A DNA stretch of 59,682 nt from positions 1 through 59,682 of the forward strand of contig DAOUVJ010000003.1 of assembly GCA_030667705.1 (NCBI GenBank). The letters are read 5' to 3'. Shown piece by piece: positions 39,280 through 48,553 of the stretch. Every line of letters begins with the position of its first letter. Within the stretch, counting starts at the first letter, position 1. This DNA comes from Promethearchaeota archaeon. Its GTDB lineage: Archaea > Asgardarchaeota > Lokiarchaeia > Sigyniarchaeales > SOKP01. The notes beneath the pieces were generated by a model. The model saw only the letters and a list, made by a program, of their open reading frames with translations. It was not told where the DNA came from and did not search any database. The translations under genes and the position numbers were made by a program.

Positions 39280-40071
39280 TCACTTGCCTATAAACTCTGG
39301 TTCTTTTTTGTCGTTAATAGCAAACACTCCAATTTTAAAATCTTGTGTTTCTGCAGATTTGATCTGCATTTGTCGTTCGTTTTCAAGATGATTTATTAGA
39401 GGTTCGCTTAAAGCATCAAAAAATAATTTTTTTGTGCGTGCGTATGTTAGCGTAGGACCACTAGCAAGTTTAGATGCCATCTCATTAGCTCTATCTATTA
39501 ATCTTTCGGGGTCAACAATTTCATTAACTAATCCTAGTTTAAACATATCGTCTGCTGTATATGTATCTCCAAAAAACGCCATCTGAGATGCTTGTTGCCA
39601 CGTTAACTGGCGGCTAAGTAGTATGGTTCCAGCAAATCCTGGAATTAACGCAAGTTTGCTAAATGATTGTCTGAATTTCGCGAATTTTGATGCTATGACT
39701 AAATCACAAGAGAGTGCAAGATTCATTCCTGCACCCACGGCCCATCCATTTACAGCTGCTATAACGGGTTTTGGATATTGGCGCAATATAAGTGCGATTT
39801 TATATAGATTCTTTAATAAATCATCCATGAATTCACCTGGTCTCCCCATTTCAATACTTTCCTTAAAAGCTTTAATGTCTCCACCTGCAGAAAAAGCTTT
39901 ACCAGAGCCCGTGATAATTAAGCATCTTACTTCCTCTTTATTCCGAAGCTGTTCTAAAACTTTAAGTAACTCTTTAGCTATCTCTTGATTTAAAGGATTG
40001 TAATTTTCTTGATCATTAAGAACAATTCTGGCAACTTTTTCATTTATTTCAAATTTTACTTTACTTTCCAT
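39280..40071 (-). CDS. Crotonase-family protein (enoyl-CoA hydratase/isomerase-like)
   Basis: This is a 263-residue crotonase fold with FSAGGDIKAF near residue 60 and VNGWAVGAGMNLALSCDLVIA near 106-126. Neither hydratase glutamate is present: the sites read GAGMNLAL and FSKLALIPGFAGT. This layout is closest to PaaG-like isomerases, although their catalytic aspartate position is also glycine here. The reaction is therefore uncertain. AAAGGTGA lies six bases before ATG 40071, and the acyl-CoA dehydrogenase ends 12 bases upstream, so the two form an operon. Confidence 0.8.
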   Translation of the reverse strand: MESKVKFEINEKVARIVLNDQENYNPLNQEIAKELLKVLEQLRNKEEVRCLIITGSGKAFSAGGDIKAFKESIEMGRPGEFMDDLLKNLYKIALILRQYPKPVIAAVNGWAVGAGMNLALSCDLVIASKFAKFRQSFSKLALIPGFAGTILLSRQLTWQQASQMAFFGDTYTADDMFKLGLVNEIVDPERLIDRANEMASKLASGPTLTYARTKKLFFDALSEPLINHLENERQMQIKSAETQDFKIGVFAINDKKEPEFIGK

Positions 40072-40083
40072 TTAATTTCACCT

Positions 40084-41301
40084 TTATTTACCCCACATTC
40101 GAACCATTTCTCTTGTAATGAGATATCTCATGATTTCTGATGTACCTGCTGATATTTGTCCAATTTTTGAATCTCTATAATATCGTTCTAAGGGGTATTC
40201 TTCTGAATATCCCAAACCACCAACAACTTGAATCGCTTCTTGCGTGATTCGTACAGTAGCGTCTGCTATTCGAGCTTTAACAGCAGCAACGGAAGCTCTA
40301 CAGTTATGTCCCTCATCAAGCATTCTAGCGATTTGAGCTATTGCCATTCTATTAAGCTCTGTATCCATAAACATTTCGCTAAGTTTAAAAGAGATACCTT
40401 CAAAGGAATAAAGAGGTTTCTTGAATTGGACGCGTTTATGAGCGTACTTGTAAGCAATTTCAAAAGCACTTCGAGCAAGACCAAGGTATTGAGAAGCGGT
40501 AAATGTTCTCTCACCATCAAGACCGAATAACAAAACATCCAAACCTTCGTTCTCTTTATGAAGTATATTTTCAGCTGGCACTTTACAGTCTACAAATCGA
40601 AGATGAGAATTGGGCATCCCTCTACGTCCCATATGCTTATATTCCTTAATAACTTCAAATCCCGGAGTATCAGTTTCGAAAATAAATGCCGAAATCCCTT
40701 GATGTGCTTTCACTTGATCGTTTGTTTTAGTGTATAAACAAATATAATCAGCAACGCTACCATTTGTTATGAAGCATTTTTCTCCATTAAGAACATAGTG
40801 ATCACCTTCTCTCACTGCCTTTAATCTCATACCACCTATCGCATCCGACCCTCCTGTAGGTTCAGTGATGCCTATAGCACCTAATTTTGACCCATCAGCT
40901 ATACCTGATAAGTATTTCATTTTCTGGTCTTGAGTTCCAAACTCTATTACTGGACCAGCAAAAAGGCATGATGAAGCTCCAAAGATACCTGCTAAGGCAT
41001 AACTAAAAGCAGTTAATTCTTCCCCTAAAATCGTGCGATAAAGAACCCCTTTACCTTGACCTCCGGCTTCTTTTGGAATGGTCATATCAAGATAAGGCAT
41101 TTTCTTTAAAATCTCTACCGCTAATTTAATATCCCTATTTCTATCTATCTGTTCTGCATCTGGAGCTACGTGTATTTCACACCATTCACGAACTTCCATT
41201 CTAAAATCGTTTTCTTCTTTAGAATAATAACGTAACCGGTTTGGCATACAAGTATATCCAAACTTTAATTCCAAGTCTTCAAAATTTATATGTCCCGACA
41301 T
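40084..41301 (-). CDS. Acyl-CoA dehydrogenase
   Basis: This 405-residue flavoprotein has the flavin-binding GAIGITEPTGGSDA near residue 130, CFITNGSVADY near 165, and the C-terminal QVVGGLGYSEEYPLERYYRDSK region near 360. The common catalytic glutamate near the C-terminus is alanine (ISAGTSEIMR). A glutamate occurs in GLDGERT near residue 253, the position used by isovaleryl- and long-chain acyl-CoA dehydrogenases, so a branched or bulky substrate is plausible. It is the first gene of an operon with the crotonase at 39280 and lies upstream of abfD on the same strand. Confidence 0.9.
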   Translation of the reverse strand: MSGHINFEDLELKFGYTCMPNRLRYYSKEENDFRMEVREWCEIHVAPDAEQIDRNRDIKLAVEILKKMPYLDMTIPKEAGGQGKGVLYRTILGEELTAFSYALAGIFGASSCLFAGPVIEFGTQDQKMKYLSGIADGSKLGAIGITEPTGGSDAIGGMRLKAVREGDHYVLNGEKCFITNGSVADYICLYTKTNDQVKAHQGISAFIFETDTPGFEVIKEYKHMGRRGMPNSHLRFVDCKVPAENILHKENEGLDVLLFGLDGERTFTASQYLGLARSAFEIAYKYAHKRVQFKKPLYSFEGISFKLSEMFMDTELNRMAIAQIARMLDEGHNCRASVAAVKARIADATVRITQEAIQVVGGLGYSEEYPLERYYRDSKIGQISAGTSEIMRYLITREMVRMWGK

Positions 41302-41514
41302 AATTCAATAATTATATATCTAACATAACTTTTTAATTTCGTTAATTATTATACACTTTACAAATTTACTTCAGAATAATCATAAAAGATTTAAAAATTA
41401 CTTACTTAGTTTGGATTAATTGAAATAGCAAGACTAGTATTCAATTAATTTGAATCTGTTAAAAACAGATTTAATGAAAAATCAAAAATAAGAATAAGAA
41501 AAAAGTGATTATTA

Positions 41515-42564
41515 ATGCCCATAGTTGATAAATCAAAATTAAAACGACCTGAAATTCTTGAAAATTTTGAATTTCGCCAAAATATCAATAATCAAGTCGT
41601 TGAAGCTTTTTTTAATAATGTAGTTTATACAATGGATGATTACAAACCGATTTGGAAAAAAGTAGGAGAATTAAATGAACGTTGGCTTAACGGAGAAAAC
41701 GTGACAAATATGCTATCCTTGAAAGAGAAGTTACTTTTAACAGAACATCTTAGATTTTATATGGAATATAGAGCAGATTATATGGAAAAGCTATCTCCAA
41801 TTCCAAAAGATGCAGTAAGAAAACCAGTTAAGGCCAATAATGTACCGTGCGAATGGTTTTTCCACGTTGGAGCAAGAGAAGATCAAGTTATCTTATTCAT
41901 TCATGGTGGAGGTCATATTATGGGGTCTTCCAATAGTCATAAGTTACTTACATTTAAATTAGCAAGAATAACTAATATGAAGGTTTTAAGTATAAACTAT
42001 CGTCTTGCTCCAGAGGAACCTCATCCGGCAGCCTTAGAAGATTGTGTTTCGGTTTACAAATGGCTTCTTTCCTCTAAATTTCAATCTAAAAACATTATCA
42101 TTGCTGGAGACTCTGCAGGAGGTTATTACACGCTTCTAACTCTGCTCAAACTACGAGATGAAGGAATTTCGTTACCTGCAGGAGCAATATGTTTTTCACC
42201 TTCCACAGATATGGCGCAAACGGGTGAGTCAATAAAAAAAAATTGTTATACTGATATTGTTTTAGGAGATTTAGGGTATATCTGGTGGATTGAATCTCAT
42301 TTAGCTGGCAAGGATCCTTTTGATCCATCAATTTCTCCTCTTTATGCTGATTTAAAAAGCTTACCTCCCATTTTGCTTCAAGTAAGCACAAGCGAAATGC
42401 TGTTTGATGATTCCAAAAGATTTTATGAAATGGCTAAGAAAGCAGGGGTTGATATTTCAATGCAAACATGGGACGACACCATACATGTATTTCAAAATAC
42501 CGATTTACCTGAAGCAGAGGAAGCAATGGAAAAGATTAAAAAATTCACAGAAAAATTTTTGTGA
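41515..42564 (+). CDS. Alpha/beta hydrolase (hormone-sensitive-lipase-like esterase)
   Basis: This 349-residue esterase has the oxyanion-hole motif HGGGHIMGS near residue 130 and the nucleophile elbow GDSAGG near 204. A late aspartate and histidine (HVFQNTD near 322) complete the triad. The HGGG plus GDSAGG pair defines the HSL group of carboxylesterases. No signal peptide is visible, so it acts in the cytosol, on an ester or perhaps a thioester. It lies alone on the plus strand within a minus-strand CoA-ester cluster. Confidence 0.88.
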   Translation: MPIVDKSKLKRPEILENFEFRQNINNQVVEAFFNNVVYTMDDYKPIWKKVGELNERWLNGENVTNMLSLKEKLLLTEHLRFYMEYRADYMEKLSPIPKDAVRKPVKANNVPCEWFFHVGAREDQVILFIHGGGHIMGSSNSHKLLTFKLARITNMKVLSINYRLAPEEPHPAALEDCVSVYKWLLSSKFQSKNIIIAGDSAGGYYTLLTLLKLRDEGISLPAGAICFSPSTDMAQTGESIKKNCYTDIVLGDLGYIWWIESHLAGKDPFDPSISPLYADLKSLPPILLQVSTSEMLFDDSKRFYEMAKKAGVDISMQTWDDTIHVFQNTDLPEAEEAMEKIKKFTEKFL

Positions 42565-42593
42565 ATCAGCTATATTTTTAATAAAACAATGGA

Positions 42594-43430
42594 TTATTTA
42601 TCCATATAAACGGTCCATTCTGGTTTTAATATGAAATATTGATCAATTGCATCTTTCATGGTTTTTCGACAAACTTGGATTTCTCTGAGGGTAGGTGGTT
42701 CAACTTCTTTCACTTCCTTAGCAACTATTAGATCCCAATCAGTCTTTTCTTTTACCTGTTCTATTGTCACATTTGGGTGTAGAGCGTCTAAATACGCTTC
42801 TTTTGTAATGGAATCAAATCGCATTATGCAAAGAGGTGAAATAATGGCTTCTGGACCGGTATCAGGAGGATATCCTGCTTTAACTCGACTATCATAACCT
42901 TCTAGATATCCTGGATCAGTGATAAAATCCAATTTTTTAACAAATCTGCGTTTTGAATGATCATCTACAAGATAAATCACTCTTTTTGATAAACCTGCGA
43001 TTTCTGTAGCTCCACCACCTCCTGGTAATCGATAAATTGGCTTTTGATAAGGTCCAATTACAGTAGTATTGCAGTTTCCATATATATCAATACTAGAAGT
43101 ACTTAATAGTGCCAGAGTGATTTCACCTCGTTGAAGAACTGATAATGCATCTATAGAATCTCCGATAAACAATGAATTGGGAATTAAAACAGGATCACTA
43201 ATTGAATATGGCATCTTAATTGGTTTTGGAAGCTCATCTTGTGTCAAACCAACTTCTAAAACCGTGAATAGATTGGGTGCATGAAGCAGTTTTGCCATGT
43301 GAACCGCAAGAAAGGGCCAATGAAAAGCGTTAAATACGAGATCATCATCCTTAATTTGTCTACATGCTGAGACTAACATCATTTCAAAATCAGTGTATTC
43401 TTCACAAAATTCTTTTTTATTAATAACCAT
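42594..43430 (-). CDS. Glutaconate-type CoA-transferase, subunit B
   Basis: This is the 278-residue beta subunit of a family I CoA-transferase. FTVLEVGL at about residues 55-62 places a glutamate (E59) where the catalytic, CoA-carrying glutamate of GctB sits. RLPGGGGATEIAG near 145 and GYPPDTGPEAIISPL near 195 are family-typical. It should move CoA between a carboxylate and an acyl-CoA together with subunit A, whose stop codon its start overlaps by 11 bases. AAGGAG lies nine bases before ATG 43430. The substrate is uncertain: glutaconate, 4-hydroxybutyrate or another acid. Confidence 0.88.
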   Translation of the reverse strand: MVINKKEFCEEYTDFEMMLVSACRQIKDDDLVFNAFHWPFLAVHMAKLLHAPNLFTVLEVGLTQDELPKPIKMPYSISDPVLIPNSLFIGDSIDALSVLQRGEITLALLSTSSIDIYGNCNTTVIGPYQKPIYRLPGGGGATEIAGLSKRVIYLVDDHSKRRFVKKLDFITDPGYLEGYDSRVKAGYPPDTGPEAIISPLCIMRFDSITKEAYLDALHPNVTIEQVKEKTDWDLIVAKEVKEVEPPTLREIQVCRKTMKDAIDQYFILKPEWTVYMDK

Positions 43431-44346
43431 AGTTAACTGCTCCTTGGATAATGTTTTTCGCTTTCAATTTTTTTATATTATCATTTCCGAGTACTTTCAA
43501 ATATTCTTGTCGATTATTTACACCTGTAACCCATTTTTCAAGCCAATTCTCCCAGTCTTCGATTGTTTTTGTATCTTTTGAGTAATCAAATCTATATGCT
43601 AAATCTTGATAATAATGACCCTGCATATAACCAGGATGTGCACCCCAAGGTTCATGTATAACGGCATCCACTTTATTAGCTGTTACTATTGTTCGTTCGG
43701 GAGACTCCATAATAACTTTTTTATCAACGATTTCCTCGGCAGCTACAATTACTTTTTTACATGAATTAATTCCAAATTTAGTGTCTCCAATTAAACCCCA
43801 CATTTGAGCATTGCCATCTCTATCCGCTCGCTGTACTTGGATAAAACCGACATCAGGTGTTATAGCTGGTACAACACAAATCTCTTCTCCTGTAAATGGG
43901 CATTTTACCTTCGCTGCTTTTAAACCAACATTTTTTGGGTGATCATAGATATTAGTGCCTACAATTGAACGAAGTGGCATAAATGGAACTCCCATGTAGC
44001 CCGCGAAAAATGACATGTTAATCATGAAGAGAGATTGTTCATTATAGATGATCTTTTGAGGTATCCCTTTTTCCATAGCACGTTTAAGATTCCAAGCTGG
44101 TTGTGGACCGGTTGGATTCCAGCAATGAGAAGTTATTATATGGTCCGTAACTCCTGCTCCTATTAATTGGTCAAAGAGGAGCCCCCCGCTGCATTTACAT
44201 ATTTTTAAATTCTGTAAATTTTGTCTAATTATTTCATGAGCTGCAGAGAATGTAATTCCATTTCCAAATCCTCCTAAAAATACTAAATTTCCATCTTGAA
44301 CATGCTTTTTAACTGCTTCTTCCATTGATATTAACTTATCAGAGAT
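43420..44346 (-). CDS. Glutaconate-type CoA-transferase, subunit A (probable AUC or AUA start)
   Basis: The 308-residue alpha subunit shows VFLGGFGNGITFSAAHEII near residue 23, DQLIGAGVTDHIITSH near 55 and HPGYMQGHYYQD near 248. The first ATG (44325) lies 28 bases from AAAGGTGA at 44354-44360. In frame behind that site are ATA (44349) and ATC (44346). Starting at ATC gives SDKLISMEEAVKKHV, the usual beginning of this family. An AUC start seven bases from the Shine-Dalgarno core GGTGA therefore fits best; starting at ATG 44325 would lose seven residues. It is translated together with subunit B downstream. Confidence 0.85.
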   Translation of the reverse strand: MSDKLISMEEAVKKHVQDGNLVFLGGFGNGITFSAAHEIIRQNLQNLKICKCSGGLLFDQLIGAGVTDHIITSHCWNPTGPQPAWNLKRAMEKGIPQKIIYNEQSLFMINMSFFAGYMGVPFMPLRSIVGTNIYDHPKNVGLKAAKVKCPFTGEEICVVPAITPDVGFIQVQRADRDGNAQMWGLIGDTKFGINSCKKVIVAAEEIVDKKVIMESPERTIVTANKVDAVIHEPWGAHPGYMQGHYYQDLAYRFDYSKDTKTIEDWENWLEKWVTGVNNRQEYLKVLGNDNIKKLKAKNIIQGAVNYGY

Positions 44347-44353
44347 TATATTT

Positions 44354-44360
44354 TCACCTT
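44354..44360 (-). promoter_or_regulatory. Ribosome-binding site pointing to a non-AUG start of CoA-transferase A
   Basis: AAGGTGA on the minus strand equals the site used six bases before ATG 40071. It is four bases from ATA 44349 and seven from ATC 44346, but 28 from the first ATG. Confidence 0.5.
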
Positions 44361-44393
44361 TTTATAAAATTGATAAAGAAAACATGTAAGACT

Positions 44394-44710
44394 TTATTTT
44401 CTATAACTTTTTTTTACGAGTTCGTCAATATCTTTAAGATCAGCTAATTTTGGATGAAAAGTATAGTTTGGAATATTCATAGAATCATCCACTATAGCCT
44501 TTAGATCACTCTCAGATACATCTTTATCTTCTAAACTTATCCACAAACCAATTTTTTTTATGAAGTCATCCATTTCATCGCAAGCTCTTTCTGCTGCAAC
44601 CTCATCAGATTGATTTTTTAATTCTGTATTAAATAATCTCCCAACTGTAGCATATTTAGATATAGCACTTTCCCAAGTCCACCGATTAATTTCAGGATTG
44701 GAGCATCTCA
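44394..44710 (-). pseudogene. C-terminal fragment of an iron-containing alcohol dehydrogenase
   Basis: About 105 residues, from MRCSNPEINRWTWESAIS to the end (IDELVKKSYRK), match the C-terminal helical domain of group III iron-dependent alcohol dehydrogenases. The KYATVGRLF...DEVAAERACDEMDDFIKKIGL and VSESDLKAIVDDSM patterns are typical. The nucleotide-binding and metal-ligand domain, some 270 residues, is missing. The frame is open back to 44798, but residues before about 44710 are the shifted reading of the next gene's 3' end. The old gene was probably cut here by recombination. 4-Hydroxybutyrate dehydrogenases belong to this family, which is suggestive beside a CoA-transferase and abfD. 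Confidence 0.72.
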
Positions 44711-45687
44711 TCCAGAAATAAATCAGGTTTAATGTTGTTGAAATCATTCCACCATGTATTTTTCTTCTTGAAATCATCATTATAATCTTTCGAGTCAATT
44801 ATAGTTATAACATTTTCTTCAATCAAGATTGAGGGATTTAAAAGTTTTTTTTCATTTTCTTCTAAGTATTTTAAATTCAGTAGCATGCATTCTTGCAAAT
44901 CATCATAGAACAATAAAGGGATGTATTTTTTTTCTTGTTTCTCTATTTCATCTTTAGTAGTTGTATCTTTAGACCAATTACTGATGGAATAATCAAATAT
45001 TTCAATATCAACTAATTCTGGATGAATCTGCTTCTCTGATACTTTTTTGAGTTTTTTATAGTATGTATAGACTTTTTTTTTATACAATTTTACAGTAGAT
45101 TCCTCCCCATCCATCTCCACTAAAATCCGGTTTTGTTCCATTCTTTTCTTACAAATATCTTCTAAAATCTGGCAATATTGAATTGCAGCACTCACGAGAT
45201 CATCCCCTTCAACATGACTTTTAACCATTGTATGCAAGTATGCTCTTAAAAAAGCAGAGAAATCTTCTTCGAGTCTATAAAGATTTCCATATATAGATCT
45301 CGTTGCTTCCCACCACGATATCACATCTTTACTAGATAAAGATTTAAAAAATTTTTGAGAAGAACGTATTTCAGAGAAATATATTAAATTTTTAACTCCG
45401 TTATGAAGAAAATGATAAGGGTTAATAACCGCAAGTTGTTCCTCTGAAATTTGAAAGGAAGTGACTTCCCTAGGACGAATAATCACTGATTTTTCACCAT
45501 TAGATACGCGATCGACACGCATAGGAATTGGAACTATTGGATTTCTTTCGATTGTTTTTATAAGAGAAGATATATACGGACCGTTATATAGAGAAGTATC
45601 AAAAGGAAAAATCTCAATGTAAAAGAAAAACGGAGCGGCATCAGATTTATATGATGCAAATTTGTATTGAGTTTTTTTATTGAACAA
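44692..45687 (-). CDS. Unknown cytosolic protein
   Basis: The 331-residue protein starts at TTG 45687, with no clear ribosome-binding site, 18 bases after the CPBP gene. It has no hydrophobic segment. It is rich in lysine and aromatic residues, with a helical middle (about residues 130-235) containing long charged helices. No family was recognised. Its last seven residues (LDEMLQS) are read out of frame through the start of the alcohol dehydrogenase fragment, so its natural C-terminus may have been changed by the same rearrangement. Co-transcription with the membrane protein upstream is likely. Confidence 0.6.
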   Translation of the reverse strand: MFNKKTQYKFASYKSDAAPFFFYIEIFPFDTSLYNGPYISSLIKTIERNPIVPIPMRVDRVSNGEKSVIIRPREVTSFQISEEQLAVINPYHFLHNGVKNLIYFSEIRSSQKFFKSLSSKDVISWWEATRSIYGNLYRLEEDFSAFLRAYLHTMVKSHVEGDDLVSAAIQYCQILEDICKKRMEQNRILVEMDGEESTVKLYKKKVYTYYKKLKKVSEKQIHPELVDIEIFDYSISNWSKDTTTKDEIEKQEKKYIPLLFYDDLQECMLLNLKYLEENEKKLLNPSILIEENVITIIDSKDYNDDFKKKNTWWNDFNNIKPDLFLDEMLQS

Positions 45688-45705
45688 TTATATCACGCTA
45701 TTTTT

Positions 45706-46770
45706 TTAAACACTAATTAAAATACCAAAAAGATACAATAAGAATGCAAGAAAGATATCAAAAAGGATGCGGAATACCTTATCACCTGATGATACTTCTA
45801 ACTTTTCATCATTTTTAAAATAAGATTTTATCATCCTTTTTCCTATTTGTAAACTTTCCTTAACTCTAGAGCGCTGTACTATCAAGATAATTAAACTAAT
45901 TATCAATAATGGGCAATATATAAAAATTAAGAGTTGAGTAAAATTACCCCCTCTCAAATATTCCCAAATAATCACGCTCGATATAATAGAATCAAATGTT
46001 TTTGCAATTATCAAAGGTAATAACCATTTTCTTCTTATTATTGTCATTGATAATATTAGACCTATTACGAAAGACTTAATAAACCAAATAATTCCATAGT
46101 AGCTAACCGTAAGAATTAAGGGATTTAAAAATAATTCCATAAAAGCAAAGAAAAAAGTTGATATCATTACAGCTGAAATCTTGCTAAAATGTTCGCTCCC
46201 TCTTTTTGTTATTAAACCTCTAAAAATAGTTTCTTCCGAAAATGACAAAGAAAATTGAATAACAACTGAAAAGAATAAAAATTGAGCAAAATTGTCTAAT
46301 AACAGAAATGTGTTTTCTTTTTTAAAAACTAATGAAAAAGCACGAGCTGGTATCATATTTGGTAAAGAAATTGAAATTAAAAATTCTAAAGGGATTAATA
46401 TTAAGAAAAACAATAAAAAACCATAAAGGAGTTGATAAGTATAGTTTTTCCTCGTCATACTGTAAAGCCTTAAATAACCTATATGAAGCGGTAATTCTTT
46501 TTCAACCTTCTGTGAGTTTTTTGTTGATATTTTGTTCAATATGATTAGAAATAATATTATAACTAAAACTAACACTAATGCCCGAATAAGATAAAATAAC
46601 ATTCCGTATAGCGCTGTAGATTGATTTACTATAAGTGGTAATAAATTCCATTCTAGGATTAAAATTATAAAAATTATTGAGAATATTGGAACGATTTCAT
46701 AAAATAGAAATTTCAACCGTTTTAAAGCTATTTTTTTTCGATTAATCGATATTATTCTACCCATAAACAT
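45706..46770 (-). CDS. CPBP-family (CAAX protease-like) membrane protein lacking key histidines
   Basis: This 354-residue protein has about eight to nine membrane helices. Motif 1 of CPBP intramembrane metalloproteases is present (SEETIFRG near residue 180). Motif 2, normally FxxxH, reads FAFME, and motif 3, normally HxxxN, reads AKTFDS. Both metal-binding histidines are thus absent, so proteolysis is doubtful and a non-enzymatic role is more likely. The orphan gene at 44692 follows after 18 bases and is probably its partner. Confidence 0.75.
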   Translation of the reverse strand: MFMGRIISINRKKIALKRLKFLFYEIVPIFSIIFIILILEWNLLPLIVNQSTALYGMLFYLIRALVLVLVIILFLIILNKISTKNSQKVEKELPLHIGYLRLYSMTRKNYTYQLLYGFLLFFLILIPLEFLISISLPNMIPARAFSLVFKKENTFLLLDNFAQFLFFSVVIQFSLSFSEETIFRGLITKRGSEHFSKISAVMISTFFFAFMELFLNPLILTVSYYGIIWFIKSFVIGLILSMTIIRRKWLLPLIIAKTFDSIISSVIIWEYLRGGNFTQLLIFIYCPLLIISLIILIVQRSRVKESLQIGKRMIKSYFKNDEKLEVSSGDKVFRILFDIFLAFLLYLFGILISV

Positions 46771-46860
46771 CCATTTTTAAAGCAAAAATTAACCATCAAT
46801 AAATATTCTTTAAAGAATGTTTTAATCCTTTTTAAGTTCAATTTTTTCGGATTAACAATA

Positions 46861-48522
46861 TTAATTCTTAGTATATTGACCTCCATATTCTATTCTTATC
46901 CGTTTTTTATCGAGTTTCCCTACGCTTGTTCTAGGGATTTTATCAACAAATATTATAGCATCAGGTATTTGCCACTTCGCAAATGATTTCGCAAGGTGTT
47001 TACGTATTTCTTCTTTAGATGTAAGTTTATTTTCTTCACGCAAAACTACCAAAGCTAAAGGTCGTTCATCCCATTTGGGGTGAAAAATTCCAACAACAGC
47101 TGCTTCAAGAATATTAGAATGTGACATTAAAGAATTTTCCATATCTATTGAACTAATCCATTCCCCGCCACTTTTAATTACATCTTTTATTCTATCAGTT
47201 ATTTTAAGATATCCTTCAGAATCAAGACATCCTGCGTCACCTGTCTTAAAATAACCTCTCTCTGTGAAACTATCTACAGTTTGTGGTGCATTGAAATAAT
47301 TTTCTGTTATCCAAGGCCCTTTTAATAGAATCTCACCAGACGATTTTCCATCGTGAGGGAGTTCTTTTCCATTTTTATCTACAATCTTAATCTCTAATCC
47401 TGAAACAATAATACCTTGCTTTTTCTTTAGATTCCAGAGTTCTTCTTCAGATAATTCTGTTTCAAGCCACGGTTTAAAAATGTTTAATGTTGTAATTGCC
47501 ATTGCTTCTGTAGAACCATAAGAATGAATTATCTCTGCTCCTGTTTCGTCCCAAAATCCACGCATCAATGCAATTGGGGGTTCTGAACCACCACAAATTA
47601 AACGAGCACCTGTTAGGTCTGGTTTTTGTTCCATCTTTCTAATAAATTCTAGCATTGCCATGAATACTGCTGGAACAGCAGCTGATGCAGTAACTTTCTC
47701 TTGAACAAAGATATTTGTAAGTTCTTCAAGATCGTTTAAATTCCATTTGCCGGAGAAAATTAATTTTGCGCCTACATAAGTTGCAGCCTGAGGTTTAGAC
47801 CATCCGAGAACATGGAACATTGGCACTAATTGAAAAATTATATCATTTACACTCATCGAAAAATGAGTTGCAAACATTATCGCTTGTAAATATACATTGC
47901 GATGAGAATAATAAACACCCTTGGGTTTACCCGTAGTTCCTGTCGTATAACAAGCCGCATATGCTGAATTTTCATCTAAATTCAGCCATTCATAATTAGG
48001 TAATGCTTCCATCAAAAGATCTTCATAAGAATATATAGGTTTAAGAATTGTTTCTACTTCGTTAAGAGGTTTGTGTGTGATAATTATATAGCCTAATAAT
48101 CCTTTGCATAAAGGGATAACAGATTCAACCACTTGAATCAGATCTTCGTCAATGATAAGATATTTTATTCCAGAATGATTTATTACATGTGCTAAATCTT
48201 GTGGAGCAAGTCTTAAATTTAAAGACACCATTACGGCACCCATCCCGGGCAATCCAAAATATATCTCAAAATGCTGATAAGTATTCCATGCAATTACACC
48301 TATCCGATCTCCGACTTTAATTCCGATAGATTCTAATGAATTTGCTAATCGTTGCATTCTCTCATAAGCATCTGAATATGTATATCGAAATAGAGTTCCA
48401 TCAAGATTTCTGCTCGCTATTTCCTGTCTGCTATAATTCCTAATAGCATGTTTCATAAGATCTATTACGTTAAGCTGATAATTGCTGTTTGAATTCGCTT
48501 GAAAACCTTTTACAATTTTCAT
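46861..48522 (-). CDS. Acyl-CoA synthetase (AMP-forming), medium/long-chain type
   Basis: This 553-residue ANL ligase has its P-loop YTTGTTGKPKG near residue 190. SYGSTEA near 335, a FKTGDAG aspartate near 425, and the C-terminal lysine in TSVGKLDKKR near 537 follow. The fold and the PRTSVGK ending resemble medium-chain and long-chain fatty acyl-CoA ligases. AGAGGA sits about seven bases before ATG 48522. Upstream on the same strand are the remnant of a second ligase and the molybdopterin enzyme pair. Confidence 0.92.
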   Translation of the reverse strand: MKIVKGFQANSNSNYQLNVIDLMKHAIRNYSRQEIASRNLDGTLFRYTYSDAYERMQRLANSLESIGIKVGDRIGVIAWNTYQHFEIYFGLPGMGAVMVSLNLRLAPQDLAHVINHSGIKYLIIDEDLIQVVESVIPLCKGLLGYIIITHKPLNEVETILKPIYSYEDLLMEALPNYEWLNLDENSAYAACYTTGTTGKPKGVYYSHRNVYLQAIMFATHFSMSVNDIIFQLVPMFHVLGWSKPQAATYVGAKLIFSGKWNLNDLEELTNIFVQEKVTASAAVPAVFMAMLEFIRKMEQKPDLTGARLICGGSEPPIALMRGFWDETGAEIIHSYGSTEAMAITTLNIFKPWLETELSEEELWNLKKKQGIIVSGLEIKIVDKNGKELPHDGKSSGEILLKGPWITENYFNAPQTVDSFTERGYFKTGDAGCLDSEGYLKITDRIKDVIKSGGEWISSIDMENSLMSHSNILEAAVVGIFHPKWDERPLALVVLREENKLTSKEEIRKHLAKSFAKWQIPDAIIFVDKIPRTSVGKLDKKRIRIEYGGQYTKN

Positions 48523-48553
48523 AAAAAATCCTCTTTTTAATAGTATAATGTTT

